From Globodera rostochiensis (taxonomy: Eukaryota; Nematoda; Chromadorea; Rhabditida; Heteroderidae), in assembly GCA_018350325.1 (NCBI GenBank), contig JAEVLN010000021.1:868001-932000 (forward strand): a stretch of 64,000 nucleotides of DNA, in the 5' to 3' direction. Under the pieces are notes generated by a model. It did no database searches. It was not told the origin of the DNA and worked only from the letters and a program-made list of their open reading frames with translations. Shown here one piece after another: positions 26,738 through 38,384 of the stretch (position 1 is the first letter of the stretch; the number at the start of each line of letters is the position of its first letter). Made by a program: the position numbers and the translations under genes.

Positions 26738-29700
26738 ATGCCTTCTAAAGAACGCTTACAAAAAGAAGCAAGACGTTTGCGGGATGACAAACGACGCAAA
26801 CAGATTTCCTCAGCAGCGTCGACAATGGAAGGAGGGTCATCTCCAAGCGCCATCCAGCAGCCAAACATCGAGACAGGTTTTCGTTTTCTTTTGTTTAACT
26901 TTAATTTTAACCTCTGAAGGCAACTTCCAAGTCTTTGCTGCTCCTGCCCGGAAAAAAACACGTGGCAACAATACCGTGGAGACGGACCGGTGCAATGAAA
27001 ACACTGTGGGGACGCTTACCTATCACGCTACAACGTCAAGACAGGATGATGGTGGCGGAGACGTTGTCGATCCTGAAGTTGCTGTTCCAGGTTTTTTGAA
27101 GTTGTCATTTAATCAAAACATTATTGTTGAAGCGTTGTCTGTTGCTTCAGTCGGAGGTTAGTTCTTGAAACCAATAATTTGTAAACATTCTTTTTATAGA
27201 AAGTGAAAGCCTGACTCGTAACGTGAGACATGTTCCCAAAAGGTTGACAAGAAACACATCTGTTACAAGTGGGGACGTCACATTGCTCGCTAGAAGTGCT
27301 AGGCTAATCAAGGTTTTTATTTTCACTTACCCTTAAATCAATAATTCGTAGTTAAACGAAAAACATGTCAAACAAATCGAAGACCGGATGCACACAGTCA
27401 TCCGGGATTACATAACTCGACCGTGGCCGACACCGAAAAGCAATCAGCGAAAACGGAATTCTTCAGGTTAAATAAAAAACAAAGTTTTTAACAATCTTTT
27501 TGTTAAAGGAGCGCGAAACTACGCCCGTTGTGCTGATAAATGTGACTGCACGTCTTACGCACAGTGCCAACAGAATGCTGCTGCCTTTCTGGCAGCAGAC
27601 AAATATGCTAAAGAATATAAGCCCGCCACGGAGGCAGAAACTAAATTTGAACAAATCGCTCGCGCTAAGGCGGGCCGACCGACTCCACGCTGTCACCTAC
27701 ATAAAGACCTAAAATGTGCATCGAAATCGGCTAAACACCGGGTTTTACAATCAACACTAAATATGCGTCATTTAATAATTAAGATCGACTACTACGACAG
27801 TGGGCAGTTTGGTGATGCTGTCTGCGAGCACTGCAAAGCACTTCTGCTGAAGGGAGAGAATGAAAAAATAAAAGGTGGCCGACTGTCCCCATGCTGTGCC
27901 GGTGGAGACGTGCATACGGAACAAATGAAGGACGAGTTTAAGGAACTCCAAACGCCGCCTGAAGAATACTCTAAGGGACTAATTAATGCAAAGAGTGAGA
28001 AGTTGCGTGAAACTTTTCTCGCCAACACTATGCCACTCAACAATACCTTTGCTTTTGCCTCAGTACACGGGCAAAAAGCACCTGAAGAACAATTGGGAGG
28101 CCGGAAAGACACATGCAAATATAATGGTAACTGAATAATCAAATCAAACTGAATACATGTTATTTTCAGGGGAATTCTCTTTCCAGTTCAGCGATCTTAT
28201 TGCTCCTGGGGGCCGTCGCCCAACCTTTGCGCAAGTTTATACTCTGACACCGGAAGCTGCAATGAATCTAAGGGACGAGAATATTGACGCAAAATTGTCC
28301 CCACCTATCAAAGCAGAAATCCTCCGCAAGCTCGAGGAGTTGATGCGCACAAATCCATACGGCAGGACTTTTGAAACTATGGGGACAAAAATTGAAGCCG
28401 CTAAGACTGCAACTGGAGAGATCCCGCGGTTTCAGGTAATACACTGCATATTAACATAATTATCAAATACCTTTTTTAATTGACACAAATGTTGCTACCT
28501 TTCCAGATAGCCCTTCTCACCGACAGAGACCTCAAAACGGACGCAATCAAAAATCGTGGGGACGTCACCATCATCGAGAGAGCCGACGCGCCTACTGCCA
28601 AGCAGGTTGCTGTTATCTGGGTGCAGGAAGACGGATTGGCACCGGAAATTAGCGGTAAAAACCAGCGTTTACAGCGTTTAACATATGCTTTAAGCCTTCT
28701 GGGTCTGCGACAAGGCAGGCAAAATGCGCGTCCTAAAGAGCGGCATGCCGCAATTGGACCCTTGCTGCTTTCCGCTTCTCCATCCGCGCGGAACGCCTGG
28801 CTGGCGATGGTTCATCAAAAAACGTGGGCGAGTGGTATGTCGCATTTTTTGCAGCAACTATGTTCACACTACCCAAAATAGCATACTCGAGAGGAACGTG
28901 AGCAAATCGAAATGCAAAATACACTCGACAATGTCATGTTAGAAGAAGTTGCCGCACCAATGCCAAACGAAACTGATGTGGGGGCGTCAGGGCATCAAGA
29001 AGACGAAGAAATGGCCGAAGAAGATTTGGTACTTGACGAAGATGTTTTGGAGAAGGAAGAGAATGCAGCAGTGTGTGAAGAAGATCCCGTAATGGAGCAA
29101 GAAAATGATGCGGTGGGCCGAAGCTACTCTAATATCTCGGAACGCCAATTTTATCGCTACCGGATGGCTCTTCGTGGGCACGATAAAAACGCCTTCCATT
29201 GGCTATGGTTCGCCAGACGATTGGCCGAATATTTCATCATTTCTGTGCTCAACCGCATCGAGCGAAACGAGATGGACCACTTGAAAGCCATCCAAACAAA
29301 GAAGAACTACCGCCAACTGCTTGCCCGTGAATACATTGCTGCAATGGAAAAAGGCCTTCAGAAGTGGGGACCCAACGCAAAATTGGGCCGCGTCTTTTTG
29401 ATGCCACAGACTTTCGCCGGATCAAGGCAGTACTACCAAGGCAAATATGCTGATCTGATGACAATGGTTCGGCACTTGGGGGCGCCGACTTGGTAGTTAT
29501 TTTAAATATTAGAATTATTATTAGTTTTTCAAATAGGTTTGTTACGTTCACTGGCAATCCAAAATGGCCGGAGATCGTAGAGGCATTGCGTGGACGGCAA
29601 AACTATGTGCACCGGGCGGACATTGTTTGTCGCATCTTTATGGACAAGGCAACCGAGTTTATAAAAGACTTGACCGAGCGTCACGTCTTGGGCAAAGTGG

Positions 29701-32700
29701 CCGGATGGTGCTACAGTGTTGAACACCAGAAAAGAGGTTAATAGCCAAACGAAATAAGTCTAAGACAACCCATAATATATTCATTGCAACAAACACTTTT
29801 TAAGGCATGCCACACATCCACATGCTTCTTATACTTGATGAGGCAAGTCGCATCACATCACCTGAACAAGTCAACGAATACGTGAGTGCAAGGATTCCTG
29901 CGCTTCCGCCAATTGCTGACCAATCAGCTGAGGCCAAACAACAGAGAAGACTTTGGCATTATGTGACCACAATGATGTTGCACGACTGCAATGCAGCTTG
30001 CCTTGACGGGTCAAAATGTCGCAAACATTTTCCAAAGGTGTACTCTGACAGGACAGAACTGTCAGGTAGAGCTGCGTGTGTAAATAGTAGTTTAATTAAA
30101 ACAAGTTAAGAGGTCCGTTATACGAACTATGTTCGTTTACCACCTGAAGACTGCGACCAATGGTACCAGCCTAGGCGTAAAGACGAAAACCAAGCAATGG
30201 ACGACGATCATCTTCCAACCAACGATCCAGAAAGAGGATGGAATGAAGTTCGCTATCAGCGTATTCCACACGGCGGACGCAAACCGACAAGACTACATGT
30301 AAGCGAAGACTTATTTTGCAATATCACCTGTTTTTTTACAGGAAGAATGCGGGCAAATATTCCAAAAAAAAAGAATGGGGACCCGAACTGCACTGCTTCT
30401 GGACGACAGCAGGGTTATTCCATATAACCCTTTTTTGCTGCTGAAATATGGCACGCATATCAATATTGAATATGTATTCGGGCAAAAAGCCTGTAAATAC
30501 ATATTCAAATACCTCCTGAAAGGTGAGCTTTTCTGGCCCGCCCATCAAATAACGATTTTAAAAATATTTAGGATTTGAAAAAGCTTACGTTCAAGTGACG
30601 CAACCAACACGGGGAGCAAAGAGTGGCGACGGCGCCGACGTCTACGACTACGACGAAATTGCAGCCACATTCAAAGTGCGCTACATGACCGCCATGGAGG
30701 CGTATCTACGTCTCCATTCCTACAAAATTGTACAGACGTCACATCAAATTTACACGCTTAGTGTCCACGATGAGGGGGGCCGTACAATTGTGTTGGAAGA
30801 AGGGCATGAAGAAGAGGGGTTCAACCGATTGGCCAGGGACACGCGATTAACGGGCTTTTTCAAATTATGTGCGGCCGATTCTTTCGCAAGAACATTGCGT
30901 TACGACCAAATTCCGTACTATTACAGGTAGATGAGTTTCTATTGACGTTTGCCAAATATTGTTTTTAGTTGGAATGAACGCAATCGTTTTTGGGTCAAAC
31001 GCAAATATCCAAAAATGGAACAAATTGCGGGTGCGAAAATGTTTGTCAGAGTTTACACAGTGTCGCCGAGACGTCGAGAATTGTTTGCAATTAGGTAGTT
31101 TGCTTTTTATTTAATTTACAATTTTCCCCACAACAGATGTTTGCTGTTGCATCGGTCTGGACCGCAAAGCTTCGATGCACTACGCACTGTTGATGGTGAA
31201 CTGTGCACGTCATTCACTGTTGCCGCTGAAAGACTAGGCCTTCTTGCATGTGATGCCATATTTGCGGGAGCGATGCGCGACGCGTGCGTGGAATTGACTG
31301 GGAAGAAGCTTCAACGCTACTTTGCAATGCTCATTTATCATGGCGGGCCATCAAATCCACAGCAGCTGTTTGATGACTTTCTCGACGAAATGAATCCTTC
31401 CTTTGCACCCAACAACCCGTCAATAAATCCCAAATCCGTTGATGTACGCAGGGCAGAAGTTATGAGAAATCGTGAGTATTTCTTCAATTGCATGGGTACT
31501 ACGTGTGGGTAGGTTGATGGTTAAACACAAAAAATATTGACAAAAATATACTAGGGATGTCGGCCTGAAGGGATTGCCCGCCGATTATGACTTCCAACAG
31601 CAGGAGCAAATTTTGGAGGAGGACAACATCTGGGATGAGTTTTATGGCAATGAAACCGGCCGAAGGAAAACACCACAGCAAATTGCGTTGGCAAGCATTG
31701 AAAGGCTAAACATCGACCAAAGAGATGCGTTTGATCAAATTTCAAGTGCAATTCTGAGTGTAGACGGTCAACGACTTTTCTTCCTTGAAGGCGCGGGCGG
31801 ATGCGGTAGTATTAAACAAACAATTGTTTTTTATAAAACACTTTAAGGTAAAACGTTCTTATATAACACATTGATCAAATGGTGCTATGCGGGCAAACCA
31901 TCTTTGGATGGCTCCGTTGAAACCGAGTGGGGGAGGGACAAGGTTCGGGCTTTTAATATAACAAACATTACATTTTTTTTATAGTCAACACTGAACAGAG
32001 AGTCTGTAATTGCTGCTGCCAGCACAGGCATTGCTGCTCTTTTACTGATCGGAGGTGGGACAGCGCACAGACTTTTTTATGTGCCAAATGACATCACTGA
32101 TGAGACCGCACCAATGATCAACTTTGAATCGCCAAAAGCCGAACAACTGAGGGGGGCCGATCTAATAATCATCGACGTAGTTAAACACTGTGCTAAGTTT
32201 AAGCATATCTGTTTTTCAGGAAGTGAGCATGCTCAGCAGCCGCGTCCTGAAGTACATTGACCGGCTTCTTCGTGATGTTTGTGGGGCCGCCAAACCATTT
32301 GGGGGCAAAGTGATTGTCATAAGTGGGGACTGGCGACAACTCGCACCAGTGGTTGAACATGGCACTAGAGAAGATCAAATTGCCGAGAGCATCAAAATGC
32401 TGCCGCTTTTCAAGTATTTTAAAAAGATCAGGTTAGGATTCATTTTAGATTACTATTTATGTATACATCTTTAGTCTGAACATCAATATGCGAACAGCAC
32501 CAGGAGAACAAGCGCTTCGCAATTGGCTTCTCACCATTGGCAATGGTCAGCATCAAGCGGAATCGAGCAATCAAGAGTGGGGACGCAATTCAAACTTGCT
32601 TCAAATTCCGGAGCAAAATTTGGCACATGACATGGAAGATGTTATCAACTTCTGTTTTCCCTCCGCCCTATTCAACAGCCCATTGGAGAACGCAAACGCA

Positions 32701-33575
32701 ATTGCAGACAACGCTATTCTTTGCCCAACAAACAACGATGTGCAATACATCAACAACTTAGCGCTTGACCGAATGAGTGGAGACGCAAATGATTACTTCT
32801 CAATCGATGAACCGCTTGAAACTGTAGAAGACAACAACACCTTCCGCGCAGACTTCAACATGGAGGCTGTGCATAATGAAATGCCTTCAGGAATACCACC
32901 TCACAAATTGAAGCTAAAGGTCTGAATTCTAAATTATGCGGGCATCATTCTGCTGTTTAAGGTGGGAACGCCGATAATGCTGTTGAGGAATTTGGATGTC
33001 CATCAAGGATTGTGCAATGGAACGCGCTTGCAAGTTATGCGGATGTCCGACGACAATCTCTTTTGCCGTATTTTGACTGGACCGCGTGCAGATGTCAACC
33101 AGACCATCGTCCTGCCCCGTATTAAGTTTGAATATGGGCGAGGGCGAAACCATCGTGCACTTCGCTTTCAACGCCTGCAGTTTCCTGTCCGGGCATGCTT
33201 TGCCATGACAGTGAACAAGGTATGGAATACTGATCTTTGCAATTTGAAAAAAGTAAACTTTAGGCACAGGGCCAGACACTCCAACGGATGGCCCTCGTGT
33301 TACGCGGGAAGCAATGCTTCGCGCATGGTCAGGTATATGTGGCCATGTCCCGTGTAACACGGATGGACGGCATCCGTGTCTATGCGCCATCGTGTCAGAA
33401 TGGCGACTACTCGTACATTGCCAATGTTGTCTACCACGAGTTGCTCGACGTACACATCCCACCACGACCACAACATTCGGCACTGTCTGAAGCGACACAT
33501 GAACAAGAAGTGGGGACGCATATACCAACGGCTGAGGATGACATGGAAAACTCAGACCAAGATTATTTTGATTAA
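26738..33575 (+). CDS. Helitron Rep/helicase, copy 1 (24 introns, apparently intact)
   Basis: Rolling-circle replication initiator fused to a Pif1-type DNA helicase, which would nick, transfer and unwind the transposon. ATG at 26738 opens a basic N-terminus (MPSKERLQKEARRLR). Cys/His-rich segments follow (RCADKCDCTSYAQC; VCEHCKALLLKG...CCAGG). The Rep N-domain contains FYRYRMALRG and FVTFTGNPKWPEI; the HUH motif is PHIHML (29810-29824) and the paired tyrosines are in KYIFKY (30498-30512). Helicase motifs: GGCGKTF split by an intron at 31806-31847, DLIIID|EVSML, GDWRQLAPV, NMRTAPGE, GTPIMLLRNLD and VNK|AQGQT...VYVAMSRVTR. Removing 24 GT-AG introns (39-71 nt) leaves 5739 nt, a multiple of three (1912 codons plus stop). 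I found no premature stop. Poly(A) signal AATAAA at 33609. It is clearly diverged from copies 2 and 3. Confidence 0.88.
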
Positions 33576-33829
33576 ATGATTATTTGTATTATTTTGTTTG
33601 TGTAATTTAATAAAGAAATTCGCTTGAATGTCGAGAACAATGTGCAAAGACTAAAATTTTTGAAGCAGAAGATAAATTGGATGCCCATTGATCTGAGGAA
33701 AGGCCGGATTTCAAGTCAAAGTCAACAATTCTTCGCAAACCCTAAAGGTTCACTTTCCCCGAAGAAAATTGCTGGCCCCAGTGTTGAAAACGGCTTTGCC
33801 GTTTAACGCAGACCCCGTAGGGGTCTGGT
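33576..33829 (+). other. 3' end of unit 1 with terminal palindromes
   Basis: Untranslated region with AATAAA at 33609-33614, then two perfect palindromes: AAACGGCTTTGCCGTTT (33788-33804) and CAGACCCCGTAGGGGTCTG (33809-33827), followed by GT and the TCCC start of the next unit. The same palindrome pair ends all units, at 35251/35272, 37050/37071, 39175/39196, 48234/48255, 58337/58358 and 63361/63382. In the last two the first loop changes from TTT to TAT. Confidence 0.8.
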
Positions 33830-34389
33830 TCCCTATATAAGAGAAATCTGGGCGTTTATCGCGGCCTTTTTGAATAACTTTTTTTGGAGTGCCAGGAGCG
33901 AAAAAATAACCTCCCAAGACCCCGGATGGTTAAGGATTTCCGATCGAATGGCATTGGAAAATTTGTCCCAACACAATGCCAAAGATGCAAAAGTGCCAAA
34001 AAACCACATTTTTTTGGCACTTTTTTTTGACCACCCCTCACTTTTCGAGCTGTACCAGGGCGGGGAGTAGGGTAACCGGTGTTGGTGTTGGAGAAAGGGC
34101 ACAACTAGACACTCAGGGCTTTCTAATGAGCTATCGTGCGTACGGCTACGACGAATTTGAAGATGCGTTATGCCGGTTACAAGCTCTCAACAATTTTCGA
34201 AAAAATGGATTCAAACGCTTTGAATTTGCCACAACTCGGGGAGTTTTGCCGTTTGCGGGATGAGGTCAGCAGATAAAATGTAGCGCTTTTCAAGAGCTTT
34301 CGAATGATGTAAAGAAAGTGGGGGGTCGCGCGGGAAGTTTTCGCGCTGCTGCGCGCTAAAGGTTCGAATTTTCACTTTTTCCCTTTGTC

Positions 34390-34475
34390 GGCGTTAGTGG
34401 TGTAGTGGTGAGTGGTGGGGTGAGTTGGGGGGTCTGCTGGGGGTTCGAATCCCGACTGTTTAAAGGATTTTTTTT
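34390..34475 (+). promoter_or_regulatory. tRNA-like Pol III block (A box, B box, T run), unit 2
   Basis: TGGTGTAGTGG resembles an A box; GGGTTCGAATCCC (34441-34453) is a near-perfect B box about 45 nt downstream; TTTTTTTT (34468-34475) could terminate Pol III. The T stem pairs only three of five bases and I cannot fold a full cloverleaf, so this is a tRNA-derived internal promoter (SINE-like), not a tRNA gene. Confidence 0.55.
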
Positions 34476-34655
34476 GCCTTTCTATGAATATGAATAAAAC
34501 TGAAATAAATTTTAAAAAATACCAAAAAATATTTCCGATTTTTAAAAATATTTTTGTTTGCTTTTTTGAACATTTTCAAAAATCCTCTTTTTTGCTTCCG
34601 GGAATTCGTTGTTAGCTTAACAAATTCGTAACTTTCTTTAAAAAATAGCAATCGC

Positions 34656-35048
34656 AACAGCGAGGGGAGGGGCGAGGGGGGAGGGGCGCGAGGGGAGTGG
34701 CGAGGGGGGAGGGGCGCGAGGGGAGGGGGGAAGGGAGTGAGGGGAGGGCGTTAGGGGAAAGAGCGAGAAGGGAGGGGCGCGAGGGGAGGGGCGAGGGGGG
34801 AGGGGCGCGAGGGGAGGGGGGAAGGGAGCGAGGGGAGGGCGTTAGGGGAAAGAGCGAGAAGGGAGGGGAAGAGGAGCGGGGAAGGAGCGAGAAGGGAGGG
34901 GAAGAGGAGCGGGGAAGGAGCGAGAAGGGAGGGGAAGAGGAGCGGGGAAGGAGCGAGAAGGGAGGGGCGCGGGGGGAAGGGCGAGTGGGGAAGGAGCGAG
35001 AAGGGAGGGACGCGCGGGAAGGGGCGCGGGGAGAGAGGAAGGGGAAAG
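34656..35048 (+). repeat. purine-rich GC minisatellite, unit 2
   Basis: Tandem units of GAGGGGAGGGG, GAAGAGGAGCGGGG and GAGCGAGAAGGGAGGGGC. The + strand is nearly all G/A with interspersed CG. The long open frames (up to 162 codons, Arg/Gly or Pro/Ser rich) are composition artefacts. Confidence 0.85.
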
Positions 35049-35851
35049 GTAAAAAAGTACAAAACATCTGAAAGCAAGGTAGGATGCTCTTTCTATGCAA
35101 AAGTCTGACCTTTTAAGGGAGAAAAGTATGACATTAATTGCCCTTTAATCTGAGAAATGTCTGACATTCCAACAAAAGTTTATTGAAAGTCTGACCATTT
35201 TGGAACAATTCTCACGCAAACCCCGAAGAAACTGCTGGCACCGGTGTTCAAAACGGCTTTGCCGTTTAACGCAGACCCCGTAGGGGTCTGGTTCCCTATC
35301 TAAGGGAAATCTGGGCGTTTTTCGTCCGTTTTTTGAATAACTTTTTTTGGAGTGCCAGGAGCGAAAAAACAACCTCACAAGACCCCGGGGCACTTTTGGA
35401 TTCCGATCGAATGGCACTGGAATATTTGTCCCAACACAATGCCAAAGGTGCAAAAGTGCCAAAAAACCACATTTTTTTGGCACTTTTTTTTGACCACCCC
35501 TCACTTTTCGAGCTGTACCCGGGCGGGGAGTAGGGTAACCGGTGTTGGTGTTGGAGAAAGGGCACAACTAGACACTCAGGGCTTTCTTTTGAGCTATCGT
35601 GCATGTCTCTACGATGAATTTGAAGATGCGTTATGGTGGAGACAAGCCCTCAAAAATTTTCGAAAAAATGGCTTCAAAAGCTTTGAATTTGCCACAACTC
35701 GGGGAGTTTTGCCGATAGCGGGATGTGGTCAGCAGATAAAATGTAGAGCTTTTCAAGAGCTTTCGAATGATGTAAAGAAAGTGGGGGGTCGCGCGGGAAG
35801 TTTTCGCGCTGCTGCGCGCTAAAGGTTCGAATTTTCTCTTTTTCCCTTTGT

Positions 35852-35938
35852 CGGCGGTGGTGGTGTAGTGGTGTGTGGTGGGGCCGGTTGGGGGGTCAGC
35901 CAGGGGTTCAAATCCCGACTGTGTAAACGATTTTTTTT
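35852..35938 (+). promoter_or_regulatory. tRNA-like Pol III block, unit 3
   Basis: A box GGTGGTGTAGTGG, B box GGTTCAAATCCCG (one change from the others, still matching consensus), T8 run at 35931-35938. Confidence 0.5.
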
Positions 35939-35949
35939 GCCTTTCTATG

Positions 35950-36570
35950 AACATGAATAATTCTGAAAAAAATTTTTAAAAATACCAAAAAATATTTTCG
36001 AATTTTTAAAAATATTTTTGTTGCCTTTTTTGAGCTTTTTCAAAAATCCTCTTTTTTGACTCGGGGAATTCGTTGTTTGCTTAAAAAATTCATAACTTTT
36101 TTTAAAGTAAAGCAATCACAACAAGCTTGGTGTCAAAAAATGTAGAAAATTCAGCAGAATTTTTATGGCAATGAAATATTTTAAAAATTTGAAAAGCACA
36201 AAAGTTATTGCCAATTTTAGGTAAAAAATGTATTTTACACTAAACAATTCATAACAATTTTTTGAATTGAGATTTTTGAAAATACTAAAGTTAGAAAAAT
36301 AGCTAATTTTTTTCTCTACAAATAATTATTTTAGTTCATAATTTTATTTGCAACTCCAACTGAGTTATGGTCGAAAATGTGGTTCGCTAATTTCGGACCA
36401 AAGGGGGACCCCTTTTGGAATTGCATCATGCAAACTTTTTATAATATCTGAAGAGATGGCTTTTTCAGAACATTCCCAATAATGATTCTAACATCAAATC
36501 TGTAGATTATTCACACTTGGCTTCCGTTTAAACAGAAATAGCGTGAATGTTTTTGCTTATTTTGCAGTCT
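35950..36570 (+). repeat. AT-rich internal block, unit 3
   Basis: About 620-bp block with GAGTTATGGTCGAAAATGTG and AAAGGGGGACCCCTTTTGG near its 3' end. Further copies are at 37745-38365, 61180-61765 and 62060-62700, a truncated one at 34480-34655 and a diverged one outside the array at 12031-12400. The outside copy suggests it is an independent repeat taken into these units. Confidence 0.75.
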
Positions 36571-36581
36571 AAAAAGTTCTT

Positions 36582-36778
36582 GAGGGCCGAGAGGGGAAGA
36601 GAAGCGGTGAAAGAGCGAGAAGGGAGGGGCGCGTGGGAGGGGCGAGTGCGAAAGAGAAGCGGGGAAAGAGCGAGAAGCGAGGGGCGCGGGGGAGGGGCGC
36701 GAGTGGAAAAGGAGCGGGGAAGGAGCGAGAAGGGAGGGGCGCGGGGGAAGGGGCGCGGGGAGAGAGGAGGGGGAAAGG
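36582..36778 (+). repeat. purine-rich GC minisatellite, unit 3
   Basis: Shorter copy of the G/A minisatellite (AGAGAAGCGG, GGGGCGCGGGGGAGGGGC units) directly following the AT block. Confidence 0.8.
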
Positions 36779-36784
36779 TCTGAA

Positions 36785-37010
36785 AAGAGTGAAATAAAGC
36801 AGCAATGTTAAAGTTGTACATAAAGTTTTGAGTTCATTTAATTTAATGATTATTATTGTATTTGTTTTAATTTAATTTGTGTACATAAAGTTGTATGGGA
36901 AGTTGCACACAAAGTTGTAAAGAAAGTTGTAAATAGGAGAGAAAAGTTGTACATAAAGTTGTATAGGAAGTTGTAAATAGGAGAGGAAAGTTGCAAGCCA
37001 ATATGTGGCC
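36785..37010 (+). repeat. AAGTTGTA minisatellite containing a Helitron 3'-UTR fragment
   Basis: Repeats of AAGTTGTACATAAAGTTGTAT with AAATAGGAGAGGAAAGTTGC. At 36829-36888 the array is interrupted by a segment (TTTTGAGTTCATTTAATT...AATTTGTG) that matches the copy-2 gene's 3' UTR (47818-47875) and, with changes, copy 3 (56878-56937). Confidence 0.75.
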
Positions 37011-37650
37011 AACAAAAACCCCCGAAGAAACTGCTGGCACCGGTGTTGAAAACGGCTTTGCCGTTTAACGCAGACCCCGTAGGGGTCTGGTTCTCTATAT
37101 AAGGGAAATCTGGGCGTTTACAGTGAATTTTTCAAATAACTCTTTTCAGAGTGGGCGGAGCGAAAAAACGCTTTCACATGACCCCTGCGGACTTTTGGAT
37201 TCCGATCGATTGGCATTGGAATATTTGTCCCAACACAATGCCAAAGGTGCAAAAGTGCCAAAAAGTCACCTTTTTTGGGCACTTTTTTTTGACCACCCCT
37301 CACTTTTCGAGCTGTACCCGGGCGGGGAGTAGGGTAACCGGTGTTGGTGTTGGAGAAAGGGCACAACTAGACACTCAGGGCTTTCTTTTGAGCTATAGTG
37401 CATGTCTCTGCGATGAATTTGAAGATGCGTTATGGTGGAGACAAGCCCTCAAAAATTTTCGAAAAAATGGCTTCAAAAGCTTTGAATTTGCCACAACTCG
37501 GGGAGTTTTGCCGATAGCGGGATGTGGTCAGCAGATGAAATGTAGCGCTTTTCAAGAGCTTTCGAATGATGTAAAGAAAGTGGGGGGTCGCGCGGGAAGT
37601 TTTTGCGCTGCTGCGCGCTAAAGGTTCGAATTTTCACTTTTTCCCTTTGT

Positions 37651-37736
37651 CGGCGTTGGTGGTGTAGTGGTGTGTGGTGGAGCCGGCTGGGGGTCAGCTG
37701 GAGGTTCGAATCCCGACTGTGTAAACGATTTTTTTT
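37651..37736 (+). promoter_or_regulatory. tRNA-like Pol III block, unit 4
   Basis: A box TGGTGTAGTGG, B box GGTTCGAATCCCG and a T8 run, as in unit 2. Confidence 0.5.
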
Positions 37737-37744
37737 GCCTTTCT

Positions 37745-38365
37745 ATTAACATGAATAAAGCTGAAAAACATTTTTAAAAATTTCAAAAAAGATTTCCGAA
37801 TTTTTAAAAATATTTTTGTTGCCTTTTTTGAACTTTTTCAAAAATCCTCTTTTTTGACTCGGGAAATTCGTTGTTAGCTTAAAAAATTCATAACTTTTCT
37901 TAAAGTAAAGCAATCACAACAAACTTGGTGTCAAAAAATGTAGAAAATTCAGCAGAATTTTTATGGCAATGAAATATTTTAAAAATTTGAAAAGCACAAA
38001 AGTTATTGCCAATTTTAGGTAAAAAATGTGTTTTACACTAAACAATTCATAACAATTTTTTGAATTGAGATTTTTGAAAATACTAAAGTTAGAAAAATAG
38101 CTAATTTTTTTCTCTACAAATAATTATTTAAGTTCATAATTTTATTTTCAACTCCAACTGAGTTATGGTCGAAAATGTGCTCCGCTAATTTCGGACCAAA
38201 GGGGGACCCCTTTTGGAATTGCATCATGCAAACTTTTTATAATATCTGAAGAGATGGCTTTACAGAACATTCCCAATAATGATTCTAACATCAAATCTGT
38301 AGATTATTCACACTTAGCTTCGGTTTAAACAGAGATAGCGTGAATGTTTTTGCTAATTTTGCAGT
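37745..38365 (+). repeat. AT-rich internal block, unit 4
   Basis: Near-identical to 35950-36570; ends ...TTTTGCAGTCTAAAAAGTTC at the start of the purine minisatellite. Confidence 0.75.
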
Positions 38366-38384
38366 CTAAAAAGTTCTCGAGGCC

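Larger units (their letters stand above)
25752..33829 (+). mobile_element. Helitron-like unit 1 (autonomous, divergent lineage)
   Basis: Starts TCTCTATATAAG directly after host-like AT-rich DNA (...AATAATT) and ends at the CTGG of the terminal palindrome (33809-33827 plus about 2 nt). It contains the shared 5' body (25752-26335, degenerate), a CAACA/CATGG tandem repeat, the Rep/helicase gene and a ~250-bp 3' region. The TC start, Rep-helicase gene and 3' palindrome ending CT(A/G)(A/G) are Helitron hallmarks. It lacks the purine minisatellite and the AAGTTGTA repeat of the other units. Boundaries are accurate to a few bases. Confidence 0.75.
33830..35292 (+). mobile_element. Helitron-like unit 2 (non-autonomous)
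   Basis: 1463 bp with no Rep/helicase. Order: TCCCTATATAAG start and 5' body (33830-34380), tRNA-like block (34390-34475), truncated AT block (34480-34655), purine minisatellite (34656-35048), a ~160-bp linker (35050-35210), terminal palindromes. The 5' body contains a strong hairpin at 33988-34025, AAAAGTGCCAAAAAA facing TTTTTTGGCACTTTT, present in all complete 5' bodies. Confidence 0.7.
35293..37091 (+). mobile_element. Helitron-like unit 3 (non-autonomous)
   Basis: 1799 bp: 5' body 35293-35850, tRNA-like block 35852-35938, full AT block 35950-36570, purine minisatellite 36582-36778, AAGTTGTA minisatellite 36785-37010 interrupted by a Helitron 3'-UTR fragment, terminal palindromes. A 156-codon frame (35352-35822) lies over the 5' body and is open in several other units too; no domain is recognised. 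Confidence 0.7.

Noticed and set aside
34390..34475. Functional tRNA gene
   Set aside because: A and B boxes are good, but the T stem has mismatches and no cloverleaf or anticodon arm can be formed.
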